Positions 42,266 to 48,342 of a stretch of 48,342 bases of DNA are shown here, in pieces. Numbering within the stretch: position 1 is the first letter of the stretch; the number at the start of each line of letters is the position of its first letter. The position numbers were made by a program, and so were the translations under genes. Origin of the DNA: RGIG4608 sp045651165 (lineage in GTDB: Bacteria; Bacillota; Clostridia; Oscillospirales; CAG-272). Location: positions 1 through 48,342 of the forward strand of contig JAZRRX010000029.1 in the NCBI GenBank assembly GCA_045651165.1, given 5' to 3'. Under the pieces are notes generated by a model. That model was not told the DNA's origin. It saw nothing but the letters and a program-made list of their open reading frames with translations, and did no database searches.

Positions 42266-44080
42266 ATGAACGAAAGACAAAAACACATTAGAAACTTTTC
42301 AATAATTGCTCACATTGACCACGGTAAGAGCACGCTTGCAGACAGAATTCTCGAAGCAACCCAGACTCTTACAAAGCGTGAGATGGAAGAGCAGGTGCTT
42401 GACAATATGGATCTTGAAAAAGAGAGAGGTATTACCATTAAGGCACGCGCAGTAAAGCTTGATTATACTGCACCCGATGGTGAGCAATACGTTCTCAACC
42501 TTATCGATACCCCCGGTCACGTTGACTTTAACTATGAGGTATCGCGCTCGCTCAACGCTTGCGAGGGAGCACTCCTTGTTGTTGACTCAACACAGGGAAT
42601 TGAGGCGCAGACACTTGCCAATGCATATTTGGCAGTTGATGCTAACCTTGAAATTGTTCCTGTTATCAATAAAATAGACTTGCCAAGTGCTGATATTCAG
42701 CGCTGTCGTGACGAGATTGAGGATATTATCGGTATTGAGGCTCAGGAATGCCCTGCGGTTTCAGCAAAGACCGGTCTTAACATTCAATCCGTACTTGATG
42801 CAGTTGTTGATCTTATTCCTGCCCCCGATGGTGACGAGGATGCTCCTCTCAAGGCGCTTCTTTTCGACTCTTATTATGACTCATATCTTGGGGTTGTAGT
42901 TTACGTTAAGATAATTGACGGCTCACTTAAAATTGGTGACAAAATTAAGATGATGAGCGCAGGTCAGGTATATGACGTTGTTGACGTTGGTACTATGGAG
43001 CCATTCGGACTTAAATCTTGTGGTGAGCTTAAAACGGGTGAGGTAGGTTATTTTACTGCTTCGATCAAGAGCGTAGGTGACACAAGAATTGGTGATACCA
43101 TTACACTTGTGGATAATCCCACATCAGAGGCACTCCCCGGCTTTAAGGCGGCTCAACCCATGGTTTATGCAGGTATTTATCCTGCTGACGGCTCAAGATA
43201 TGGCGACCTTCGTGATGCACTTGAAAAGCTAAAGCTCAATGATGCGGCGCTAACATTTGAGCCCGAAACGTCTATTGCCTTGGGATTTGGTTTCCGTTGT
43301 GGTTTCCTTGGTCTTCTTCATATGGAAATTATTGAGGAAAGACTTGAGAGAGAGTTTAATCTCGACCTTATTACCACTGCGCCAAGTGTTATTTATCGCG
43401 TAAAGAAGAGAAATGGTGAGGAGGTTATGGTAGACAACCCCTCAAACTATCCTTCCCCCGATGAGATTGAGGCAGCTTATGAGCCACTTGTTAAGGCATC
43501 TATTATTACACCTACAGAATATGTTGGTGGTCTTATGGATCTTTGCCAAGATAGACGTGGTATCTTTATTGATATGAAATATATCGACACTACTCGTGTT
43601 GAATTGCACTATAAATTGCCTCTTAACGAGATTATCTATGACTTTTTTGATGCTCTTAAGAGCCGTTCTCGTGGATATGCTTCTCTTGACTATGAGCTTG
43701 ACGAATACAACAAGAGTGACCTTGTTAAACTTGATTTCTTACTTAACGGTGATCAGGTTGATGCACTTTCGTTCATTGTTCACGAGGAAAAGGCATACTC
43801 CCGTGCGAGAAGAATTGCAGAAAAGCTCAAGGAAAACATTCCGCGTCAGCTTTTCGAAGTGCCGATTCAGGCGGCTATTGGTTCTAAGATTATTGCTCGT
43901 GAAACTGTTAAGGCAATGAGAAAAGACGTTCTTGCAAAGTGCTATGGTGGTGACATCACTCGTAAAAAGAAACTTCTTGAAAAACAGAAGGAAGGTAAGA
44001 AGAAGATGCGTCAGCTCGGTTCAGTTCAGGTATCTCCTGAAGCGTTTATGGCGGTTCTTAAACTTGACGACAATGATTGA
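42266..44080 (+). CDS. lepA: Elongation factor 4
   Basis: LepA is a ribosome-bound GTPase that helps with ribosome assembly and back-translocation. The 604 residues show AHIDHGKSTLADR near 15-27, the DTPGHVDF motif, NKIDLPSA, domains as in EF-G but without domain IV, and the LepA-specific C-terminus with KKKLLEKQKEGKKKMRQLG. The stop overlaps hemW by 8 bases. Confidence 0.98.
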   Translation: MNERQKHIRNFSIIAHIDHGKSTLADRILEATQTLTKREMEEQVLDNMDLEKERGITIKARAVKLDYTAPDGEQYVLNLIDTPGHVDFNYEVSRSLNACEGALLVVDSTQGIEAQTLANAYLAVDANLEIVPVINKIDLPSADIQRCRDEIEDIIGIEAQECPAVSAKTGLNIQSVLDAVVDLIPAPDGDEDAPLKALLFDSYYDSYLGVVVYVKIIDGSLKIGDKIKMMSAGQVYDVVDVGTMEPFGLKSCGELKTGEVGYFTASIKSVGDTRIGDTITLVDNPTSEALPGFKAAQPMVYAGIYPADGSRYGDLRDALEKLKLNDAALTFEPETSIALGFGFRCGFLGLLHMEIIEERLEREFNLDLITTAPSVIYRVKKRNGEEVMVDNPSNYPSPDEIEAAYEPLVKASIITPTEYVGGLMDLCQDRRGIFIDMKYIDTTRVELHYKLPLNEIIYDFFDALKSRSRGYASLDYELDEYNKSDLVKLDFLLNGDQVDALSFIVHEEKAYSRARRIAEKLKENIPRQLFEVPIQAAIGSKIIARETVKAMRKDVLAKCYGGDITRKKKLLEKQKEGKKKMRQLGSVQVSPEAFMAVLKLDDND

Positions 44081-45236
44081 TATTATTAAAAATAATGAAA
44101 AAGCCCCAAGAAAATTGGGGCTTTACATACATATTCCGTTTTGCCGAACAAAGTGTCTTTATTGTGATTTTTGCTCTTTTGTGAGCAGAAATGAAGATGA
44201 TAGAGAGGCATACGTTTGTGCGCTTATAAACGAAATAAAGGAACGAGCTACGAAAGAATATTTGGTTGACACTATTTATTTTGGTGGTGGTACACCATCA
44301 CTTTTGACCGTAGAGCAGATTGGCAGAATTTTATCTTGTATAAGGGAAAATTTTGTGGTTTGTGAGGATGTTGAAATTACGCTTGAGTGTAACCCGATGA
44401 CTCACCTTGAGGATGGAAAAGAATATTTTTCTGCTTTGAATAACATGGGTGTGAATAGATTATCTCTCGGTATTCAAAGTGCTATTGATAGTGAATTGAA
44501 ACTCATTGGTCGTCAACACTCGTTTGAACAAGCGAAAAAGACCCTTTTTGACGCGAGAAATTCAGGATTTGACAATATAAGTGTTGATATTATGTTTGGT
44601 ATTCCTTCGCAGACGCTTAAAAGTTTACTTTGCTCTCTTGAACAGTTTATCTCTCTTGGCGCAGAGCATGTTTCAATATATTCTTTACAGCTTGAGGAGG
44701 GAACTCCACTTTATAGAATGAGAGATAGATATTCTCTTGCTGACGATGATACTGTTGCAGATATGTATGAATTGGTAGTTACTCATATGAAAAATGCAGG
44801 ATACTCTCACTATGAGATAAGCAATTTTGCAAAAGATGGTAGAGAGAGCAGACACAATTCGAAATATTGGCAACTTAACGAATATCTTGGATTGGGACTT
44901 GCTGCTCACACCGATTTTTCTTGTCATCGTTTGGAAAACACCAAGGATATGGAAAAATATCTTTCGGGTGAGTGGCTTGAAAATGAACTTGCTATAAGTG
45001 AAGCAGAGAGAGAATTTGAATTTATTATGCTTGGACTTCGCATGGCAAAGGGAATTTCAAAACATAAGTTTTATACTCGTTTTGGCATTGATTTTGACCA
45101 AAAATATGGCAAAAAAGTTGAAAAATTAGAAAAAATGGGATATGTTTTGCAAAACAATGAGTATCTTTCACTCAACGAGCAAGGCTTTGAAGTGAGCAAT
45201 ATGATTCTTGCGGAAATTTTGGATTTTGATTATTAA
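44073..45236 (+). CDS. hemW: Heme chaperone HemW
   Basis: This radical SAM protein binds heme and delivers it to apoproteins. The 387 residues start at ATG 44073, overlapping the lepA stop. The cluster motif CRTKCLYCDFC gives Cys24, Cys28, Cys31 and the extra Cys34 typical of HemW, not HemN. GGGTPSLL and LGIQSAIDSEL follow. A hairpin (44103-44125) lies 23 bases after the lepA stop and within codons about 11-18. The start is not supported by a strong ribosome site, so it may be coupled to lepA. Confidence 0.92.
   Translation: MIDIIKNNEKAPRKLGLYIHIPFCRTKCLYCDFCSFVSRNEDDREAYVCALINEIKERATKEYLVDTIYFGGGTPSLLTVEQIGRILSCIRENFVVCEDVEITLECNPMTHLEDGKEYFSALNNMGVNRLSLGIQSAIDSELKLIGRQHSFEQAKKTLFDARNSGFDNISVDIMFGIPSQTLKSLLCSLEQFISLGAEHVSIYSLQLEEGTPLYRMRDRYSLADDDTVADMYELVVTHMKNAGYSHYEISNFAKDGRESRHNSKYWQLNEYLGLGLAAHTDFSCHRLENTKDMEKYLSGEWLENELAISEAEREFEFIMLGLRMAKGISKHKFYTRFGIDFDQKYGKKVEKLEKMGYVLQNNEYLSLNEQGFEVSNMILAEILDFDY
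44103..44125 (+). other. Hairpin inside the start of hemW
   Basis: AAGCCCCAA and TTGGGGCTT pair with a 5-base loop GAAAA. It lies just after the lepA stop and inside the hemW gene. No T tract follows. It may affect lepA-hemW expression by attenuation or translation control. Confidence 0.5.
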
Positions 45237-45240
45237 TCTA

Positions 45241-45269
45241 TTGACAAATTCGTATAAATCAAGTAAAAT
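45241..45269 (+). promoter_or_regulatory. Promoter of the DUF1292 gene
   Basis: TTGACA (45241-45246), 17-base spacer, TAAAAT (45264-45269), immediately after the hemW stop. Confidence 0.88.
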
Positions 45270-45298
45270 AGTATTACAATAACAAAGGAGATAATATT

Positions 45299-45592
45299 AT
45301 GGAAACTAACAATACAGAAAGAGAATTTTTTACACTTGTAGATGAAGAAGGCGTTGAAAGAGAGTTCGAACTCATCGGTGCTGCTGAGCTTTCAGGCAAT
45401 CAGTACTACGCATTTATTCCTGCAGAAGAAGATCCTGATAAGGAGTTTTGCGAATATACAATTTTGAAAATTGTTGTTGAAGACGGTGAAGAAACACTCG
45501 TTTCTATTGATGACGATGCAGAGTTTGATAGAGCAGCTGACTACTTTGATGAACTCTTTGCAAGCGAAATCGATTACGACGCTGAAAGATAA
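45299..45592 (+). CDS. DUF1292 domain protein
   Basis: This is a 97-residue very acidic protein. The pattern FTLVDEEGVEREFELIG then YYAFIPAEEDP and ILKIVVEDGEETLVSIDDDAEFDRAADYFDEL is that of DUF1292 (YrzB), a Bacillota family of unknown role often near ruvX and ireB. Those genes are not seen here. It has its own promoter. The probable 6S RNA starts about 10 bases after its stop. Confidence 0.9.
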   Translation: METNNTEREFFTLVDEEGVEREFELIGAAELSGNQYYAFIPAEEDPDKEFCEYTILKIVVEDGEETLVSIDDDAEFDRAADYFDELFASEIDYDAER

Positions 45593-45602
45593 TTAAAAAG
45601 AA

Positions 45603-45818
45603 ATTTCCTGCGCAATTTGTGATGTCGGGTCGATTGAACCTACAATTGATTAAAGGAGTCCGAAATAAATTCGGTACTGGTTTGCAGACCTCCTGTTTTC
45701 TTCCGAGTTGACTTGTCCTCCGAAGTATAATGGACGCTGGGAGCAGTAAAGGTAACGATAGGACACCGCCCTGAATTACAGGGTTCTATGTTTCTCGGCA
45801 CACGGTTGGGTGGGGTGA
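45603..45818 (+). ncRNA. ssrS: 6S RNA (SsrS), probable
   Basis: This is a non-coding stretch of about 215 bases with a long closing stem between 45606-45621 and 45799-45815, mostly paired with one bulge and one G-G mismatch. Inside it are a stem AGGAG/CTCCT with CCGAA/TTCGG, an upper stem TGTCCT/AGGACA, and a small hairpin CCCTG/CAGGG (45769-45783) on the 3' side of the central region. This is the 6S architecture: closing stem, large bubble, terminal stem. Sequence phrases such as GATGTCGGGT and TCTCGGCACACGGT fit my memory of Bacillota 6S RNAs. 6S binds sigma-A RNA polymerase in stationary phase. A -10-like GATAAT overlaps the end of the upstream gene. A strong terminator follows. Confidence 0.78.
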
Positions 45819-45820
45819 AC

Positions 45821-45856
45821 AAAAAAGCACAGTTCAAAAATGAACTGTGCTTTTTT
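45821..45856 (+). terminator. Terminator of the 6S RNA
   Basis: GCACAGTTCA and TGAACTGTGC form a 10-bp stem with an AAAA loop, flanked by A and T runs (TTTTTT). Confidence 0.92.
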
Positions 45857-45897
45857 ATTGGAAAAATTGAAATTTAATATAAAGAATGAATTTTTTG

Positions 45898-45926
45898 TTG
45901 CTTTTATATTATTTTCGTGCTATAAT
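45898..45926 (+). promoter_or_regulatory. Promoter of the HD hydrolase gene
   Basis: TTGCTT (45898-45903), 17-base spacer, TATAAT (45921-45926), about 30 bases upstream of the ATG at 45957. Confidence 0.85.
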
Positions 45927-45956
45927 TACCTTAATAAATTATTTTGTGAGGTTTTT

Positions 45957-46553
45957 ATGGGAGTTCTTGAAAACAAAGAAAGATTTATAAATATTTACAA
46001 GCAATATATCAAAAGAGATGGGGCAGAGAAATTGCTTGACTATCTCTGTGCGAGCGATTTCTTCTCAGCTCCTGCATCAACTCGCTTTCATGGTTCATAT
46101 CCCGGTGGTCTTTGTGAGCATAGTTTGAACGTTTACGATTGCTTGAAGGATATTATGGAGCGTCCTCGTATGAAAGAGGTTTATGGCATAGATTATTACT
46201 CTGACGAAAGTATTGCCATTGTTAGCTTGCTACACGATTTGTGTAAGGTTGATTTCTATGTTGAAAGTACAAGAAACGTGAAAGAAAACGGCGTTTGGAA
46301 GAGTGTGCCTTTCTATACCATTGATGACAAGCTCCCTTACGGACACGGAGAAAAGAGTGTTTACATTGTTTCAGGATTTATGCGCCTTACTCGTGATGAG
46401 GCATTTGCTATTCGTTATCACATGGGCTTTTCGGACGTTACTCCACAAGAAATGAACAATGTGAGCAAGGCGTTTGAGATGTTTCCGCTTGCATTTGCGG
46501 TTAGCGTTGCCGATATGGAAGCTTCATATTTTATTGAGGGGAGCAAGGAGTAA
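45957..46553 (+). CDS. HD-domain hydrolase
   Basis: The 198-residue metal-dependent HD protein has FHGSYPGGLCEHSLNVYDC with His55, and the doublet LLHDLCK with His93-Asp94. It is of the type found in Bacillota and phage genomes and is often called a hydrolase. The exact substrate (nucleotide or nucleic acid) is unknown. The ATG at 45957 has GTGAGG upstream. An earlier ATG (45840) would overlap the 6S terminator. The LRR gene follows 3 bases after. Confidence 0.85.
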   Translation: MGVLENKERFINIYKQYIKRDGAEKLLDYLCASDFFSAPASTRFHGSYPGGLCEHSLNVYDCLKDIMERPRMKEVYGIDYYSDESIAIVSLLHDLCKVDFYVESTRNVKENGVWKSVPFYTIDDKLPYGHGEKSVYIVSGFMRLTRDEAFAIRYHMGFSDVTPQEMNNVSKAFEMFPLAFAVSVADMEASYFIEGSKE

Positions 46554-46556
46554 TTT

Positions 46557-47360
46557 ATGAAAAAGATTGTAAGTTTAATTTTAATTATAGTTGCTATGTT
46601 ATCACTTGTATCTTGTGAAGAGGCTCTTGGTGAGATTATGCTTCAAGTTGCTTTGTCGAACAAAAGTGACAAGACTGAAATTGAGGGTGGATATTTGCAT
46701 TGGAAAGAGGTTGAAGGCGGATATGAACTCGCAAGCGCTACTATAGTCGTAAATAAAAAGAAATTTACCACCTTTGAAATACCGAGTGAGTTTAACGGCA
46801 AACCCGTTGTTGCTATTGGAAGTGCTGCTTTCTTTGGGTGGAGTGATCTTGAAACTATAACTATTCCCGAAACTGTGACACGTATTGGTGACGGTGCATT
46901 TGCTTTTTGTTCTTCACTTAAGAGTATTGTGGTACCGGACTCTGTTACGGATATTGGTGAAGAGGCGTTTAAAGGCTGTGGTAACCTTGAAAACGTAACG
47001 TTTCCCGAAGAAATTACAGTTCTTAAAAGCAATATGTTCGAATTGGGCGCTTTTTCAATGACTATCAGGTTTGGTTCTAAATTGGAAGTAATTGAAGATA
47101 GAGCATTTGGAGGAGGTGCCACAATATACGTGGGTAAATCTTTGAAAAAGATTTACTATACAGCATTCAAAGGTTCTGGGGCAATTAGATTTGACGGAAC
47201 AATGGAAGAATGGATGCAGGTTGAAAGACTTGTAGGAGAACCCGAAGAGGAAGAATCTGATTCCTATAGTATATTTATTTATTGTACGGATGGAACGATG
47301 CTGAAATCCAATACTATAGATTATTGGGTAGTTCCAGAGGACGTTTTTGATTGGGATTGA
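46557..47360 (+). CDS. BspA-type leucine-rich-repeat lipoprotein
   Basis: The 267-residue lipoprotein has a signal peptide with lipobox LVSC (Cys near 20) and leucine-rich repeats of the BspA kind (LETITIPETVTRIGDGAFAFCSSL and the following IVVPDSVTDIGEEAFKGCGNL style units). The C-terminus is non-repetitive. Such proteins often bind host or other proteins, but not all do. It follows the HD gene by 3 bases. Confidence 0.85.
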   Translation: MKKIVSLILIIVAMLSLVSCEEALGEIMLQVALSNKSDKTEIEGGYLHWKEVEGGYELASATIVVNKKKFTTFEIPSEFNGKPVVAIGSAAFFGWSDLETITIPETVTRIGDGAFAFCSSLKSIVVPDSVTDIGEEAFKGCGNLENVTFPEEITVLKSNMFELGAFSMTIRFGSKLEVIEDRAFGGGATIYVGKSLKKIYYTAFKGSGAIRFDGTMEEWMQVERLVGEPEEEESDSYSIFIYCTDGTMLKSNTIDYWVVPEDVFDWD

Positions 47361-47367
47361 TTAATAA

Positions 47368-47402
47368 AAAGCACCAACTGTGAAAGGTTGGTGCTTTATT
47401 TT
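47368..47402. terminator. Bidirectional terminator
   Basis: AAAGCACCAAC and GTTGGTGCTTT pair around an 8-base loop, with A/T runs. It serves the LRR gene and the convergent phosphopantetheinyl transferase gene, whose stop lies inside it. Confidence 0.88.
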
Positions 47403-47965
47403 TGTATTATTTCGATTTTGGACGATTTTTCTTTGCAAATGGTGATTACATAGTTATTTATTTGTAGTGTGGAAAAAGAAGCTCCATATCTTTCGGGAGT
47501 GGTTGCATCAAGTTGAATAAAAGGAGTGGAGTCATTCTTCAAAAATTTGAAGAGGGCTTCTTTTTTTGTCCAAATTTCAAGAAATTTTAGTGTGTCCGTA
47601 ACCACTTTCTTTTCATTTTCGGTTAAAAATCGAGTGGCTGGAGTGATATTTGAAATGTCTTCAATATCGACACCGATTTTTTCTTCTTTGGATGTGCTTA
47701 TAGCAACTGCGGTATAATTTTGTGAATGTGAAATTGAGATATCTTGATTTAATTTATTAAAAAACGGATTGCCTTTTTCAGTATAGTCAAGGTCGGTGCG
47801 TTGTTCATCGTTAAGAAGTGAGAGGGCGCAAAGGGAAGACAGGTGCAAACTTTCGTTTCTTTTTTTGTTTAGACGCTCTTTTGCCGATTCGGAGAGTGAA
47901 TTTATGATATTTTGTTTTTCGTTTTCACTAATATTTTCGATTTTTTTAATATAAATATTTATCAT
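47396..47965 (-). CDS. Sfp-type 4'-phosphopantetheinyl transferase
   Basis: The 189-residue enzyme transfers phosphopantetheine from CoA to carrier proteins. It shows ISISHSQNYTAVAIS, the metal site GVDIED (98-103) and the catalytic WTKKEA (132-137). It is shorter than Sfp itself (224). No carrier-protein genes are nearby. AAGGAGAG precedes the ATG. It may serve fatty acid synthase or an unlinked pathway. Confidence 0.9.
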   Translation of the reverse strand: MINIYIKKIENISENEKQNIINSLSESAKERLNKKRNESLHLSSLCALSLLNDEQRTDLDYTEKGNPFFNKLNQDISISHSQNYTAVAISTSKEEKIGVDIEDISNITPATRFLTENEKKVVTDTLKFLEIWTKKEALFKFLKNDSTPFIQLDATTPERYGASFSTLQINNYVITICKEKSSKIEIIQK

Positions 47966-47985
47966 TTGGCTCTCCTTTCGTGTGG

Positions 47986-48011
47986 TTTCAAATTTTGATT
48001 TATCGGGGAGA
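47986..48011. repeat. 26-base direct repeat, right copy
   Basis: Identical to 37431-37456, about 10.5 kb away and in the same orientation. Different sequence follows at each site. It lies at the left end of the non-coding right border. Confidence 0.8.
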
Positions 48012-48048
48012 AGTTACAAAGTAAAGATGCGCTAACGCCGCGCAGGCG

Positions 48049-48066
48049 CCACCTTTGAAAAGGTGG
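48049..48066. other. Hairpin in the right non-coding region
   Basis: CCACCTTT and AAAGGTGG pair around GA. It lies in repeat-rich DNA. No gene was recognised around it. Confidence 0.55.
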
Positions 48067-48093
48067 ACGAAACAATCGCATTGGCTTATGGAG

Positions 48094-48244
48094 TATCTTC
48101 GTAAATTTTCGATAATTCAAAAAATGAATTATCGGTTTTGAAAGCATAATACCATCCTTACATACAAGTATGACGGATGGCATCATACTTTCAAAACTAC
48201 GAAAATCACTCCTTAGGAGTAATTTTCTAAAATTTACTTAGATA
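48094..48244 (-). repeat. Branched, four-stem palindromic element
   Basis: The outer stem is GTAAATTTT (48101-48109) with AAAATTTAC (48229-48237), extended by TATCT/AGATA. Three arms lie inside. Arm one is GATAATTCA/TGAATTATC. Arm two is a 23-bp stem (48135-48157 with 48175-48197) topped by CATAC/GTATG. Arm three is GAAAAT/ATTTTC with ACTCCT/AGGAGT. The mismatches in arms two and three are A-C on the plus strand, which are G-U on the minus strand. That points to a minus-strand RNA. It could be a mobile MITE-like element. The minus reading frame through it is not thought real. Confidence 0.65.
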
Positions 48245-48298
48245 AAGCACAGGGATTTAGATATCAATATGCCTATGATTAAAGGTAGCAAATTAAAG

Positions 48299-48335
48299 AT
48301 TTTCGAGCCGCCTGTTAAAATGGCGAGAAAATCGT
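48299..48335. other. Hairpin near the right edge
   Basis: GATTTTC and GAAAATC form a 7-bp outer stem, with GCC/GGC inside. No gene is seen in 48245-48342, which otherwise shows no recognised feature. Confidence 0.4.
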
Positions 48336-48342
48336 TATGTGT

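Noticed and set aside
45603..45818. The structured RNA as T-box, RNase P RNA or tmRNA
   Set aside because: No T-box AGGGTGG motif, no RNase P core motif, and no tRNA-like end with tag frame. The closing stem and central bubble fit 6S better.
45640..45837. 65-codon reading frame on the minus strand
   Set aside because: It lies entirely within the structured 6S RNA region, lacks a ribosome site and shows no family pattern.
47962..48186. 74-codon frame on the minus strand at the right edge
   Set aside because: It runs through the 26-base repeat and the branched palindrome, and has no plausible protein features.

Overview
The window comes from a low-GC member of the Bacillota, most likely class Clostridia and from a spore-forming lineage. 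The evidence is the gene content and order: a yicC-remA-gmk-rpoZ-priA-def-fmt-rsmB-rlmN-prpC-prkC-rsgA-thiN-spoVM block like that of Bacillus subtilis, a rimP-nusA-rnpM-ylxQ-infB block, spoVG, and several small Clostridia-type proteins (DUF1292, a CD1247-type protein). Twelve promoters with a 17-base spacer and near-consensus -35/-10 boxes were found, so the housekeeping promoter logic is easy to read. No phage, transposase, CRISPR array or rRNA was seen.

Layout. 1-489: four tRNA genes (Val, Asp, Phe, partial Gly) on the minus strand with their own promoter. 490-2130: nagB and hslO (minus). 2344-3318: a membrane-anchored ComEC-type metallo-beta-lactamase (plus). 3353-11479: minus-strand genes gdpP, rplI, dnaB, tilS, ftsH and then maf, covering replication, translation, proteolysis and c-di-AMP turnover. 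11755-16770: the rimP-to-infB operon (plus). 16829-18601: a secreted coiled-coil protein with seven 69-residue repeats, lying between two nearly identical terminators. 18734-33956: the long yicC-to-spoVM/ygiQ block (minus). It includes a 27-codon gene (20753-20836) that matches spoVM. 34233-37372: efp, a Cys/Asp-rich protein, a phosphodiesterase, thioredoxin and an unknown membrane-anchored protein (plus). 37431-37620: an intergenic repeat. 37654-38642: three overlapping or close small genes of unknown function (minus). 38798-40337: lipid kinase and phosphodiesterase (plus). 40383-40673: spoVG (minus). 40838-45592: murC, lepA, hemW and a DUF1292 gene (plus). 45603-45856: a probable 6S RNA with terminator. 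45957-47360: an HD hydrolase and a leucine-rich-repeat lipoprotein (plus). 47396-47965: a phosphopantetheinyl transferase (minus). 47986-48342: non-coding, repeat-rich DNA with a large branched fold.

How the genes work together. Most of the window serves core gene expression: initiation (infB, efp, fmt/def), ribosome assembly and rescue (rimP, rsgA, lepA), tRNA and rRNA modification (tilS, rsmB, rlmN), transcription (nusA, rpoZ, 6S RNA) and replication (dnaB, priA). A second theme is envelope and development control: PrkC/PrpC phospho-signalling, c-di-AMP hydrolysis by GdpP, RemA, SpoVG, SpoVM and MurC.

The most unusual items are the coiled-coil surface protein between duplicated terminators, the short spoVM gene with a palindrome in its leader, a PrkC without PASTA domains, the three-gene small-protein cassette, the Cys/Asp-rich protein, and the branched repeat at the right end. 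In that repeat nearly all stem mismatches become G-U pairs on the minus strand.
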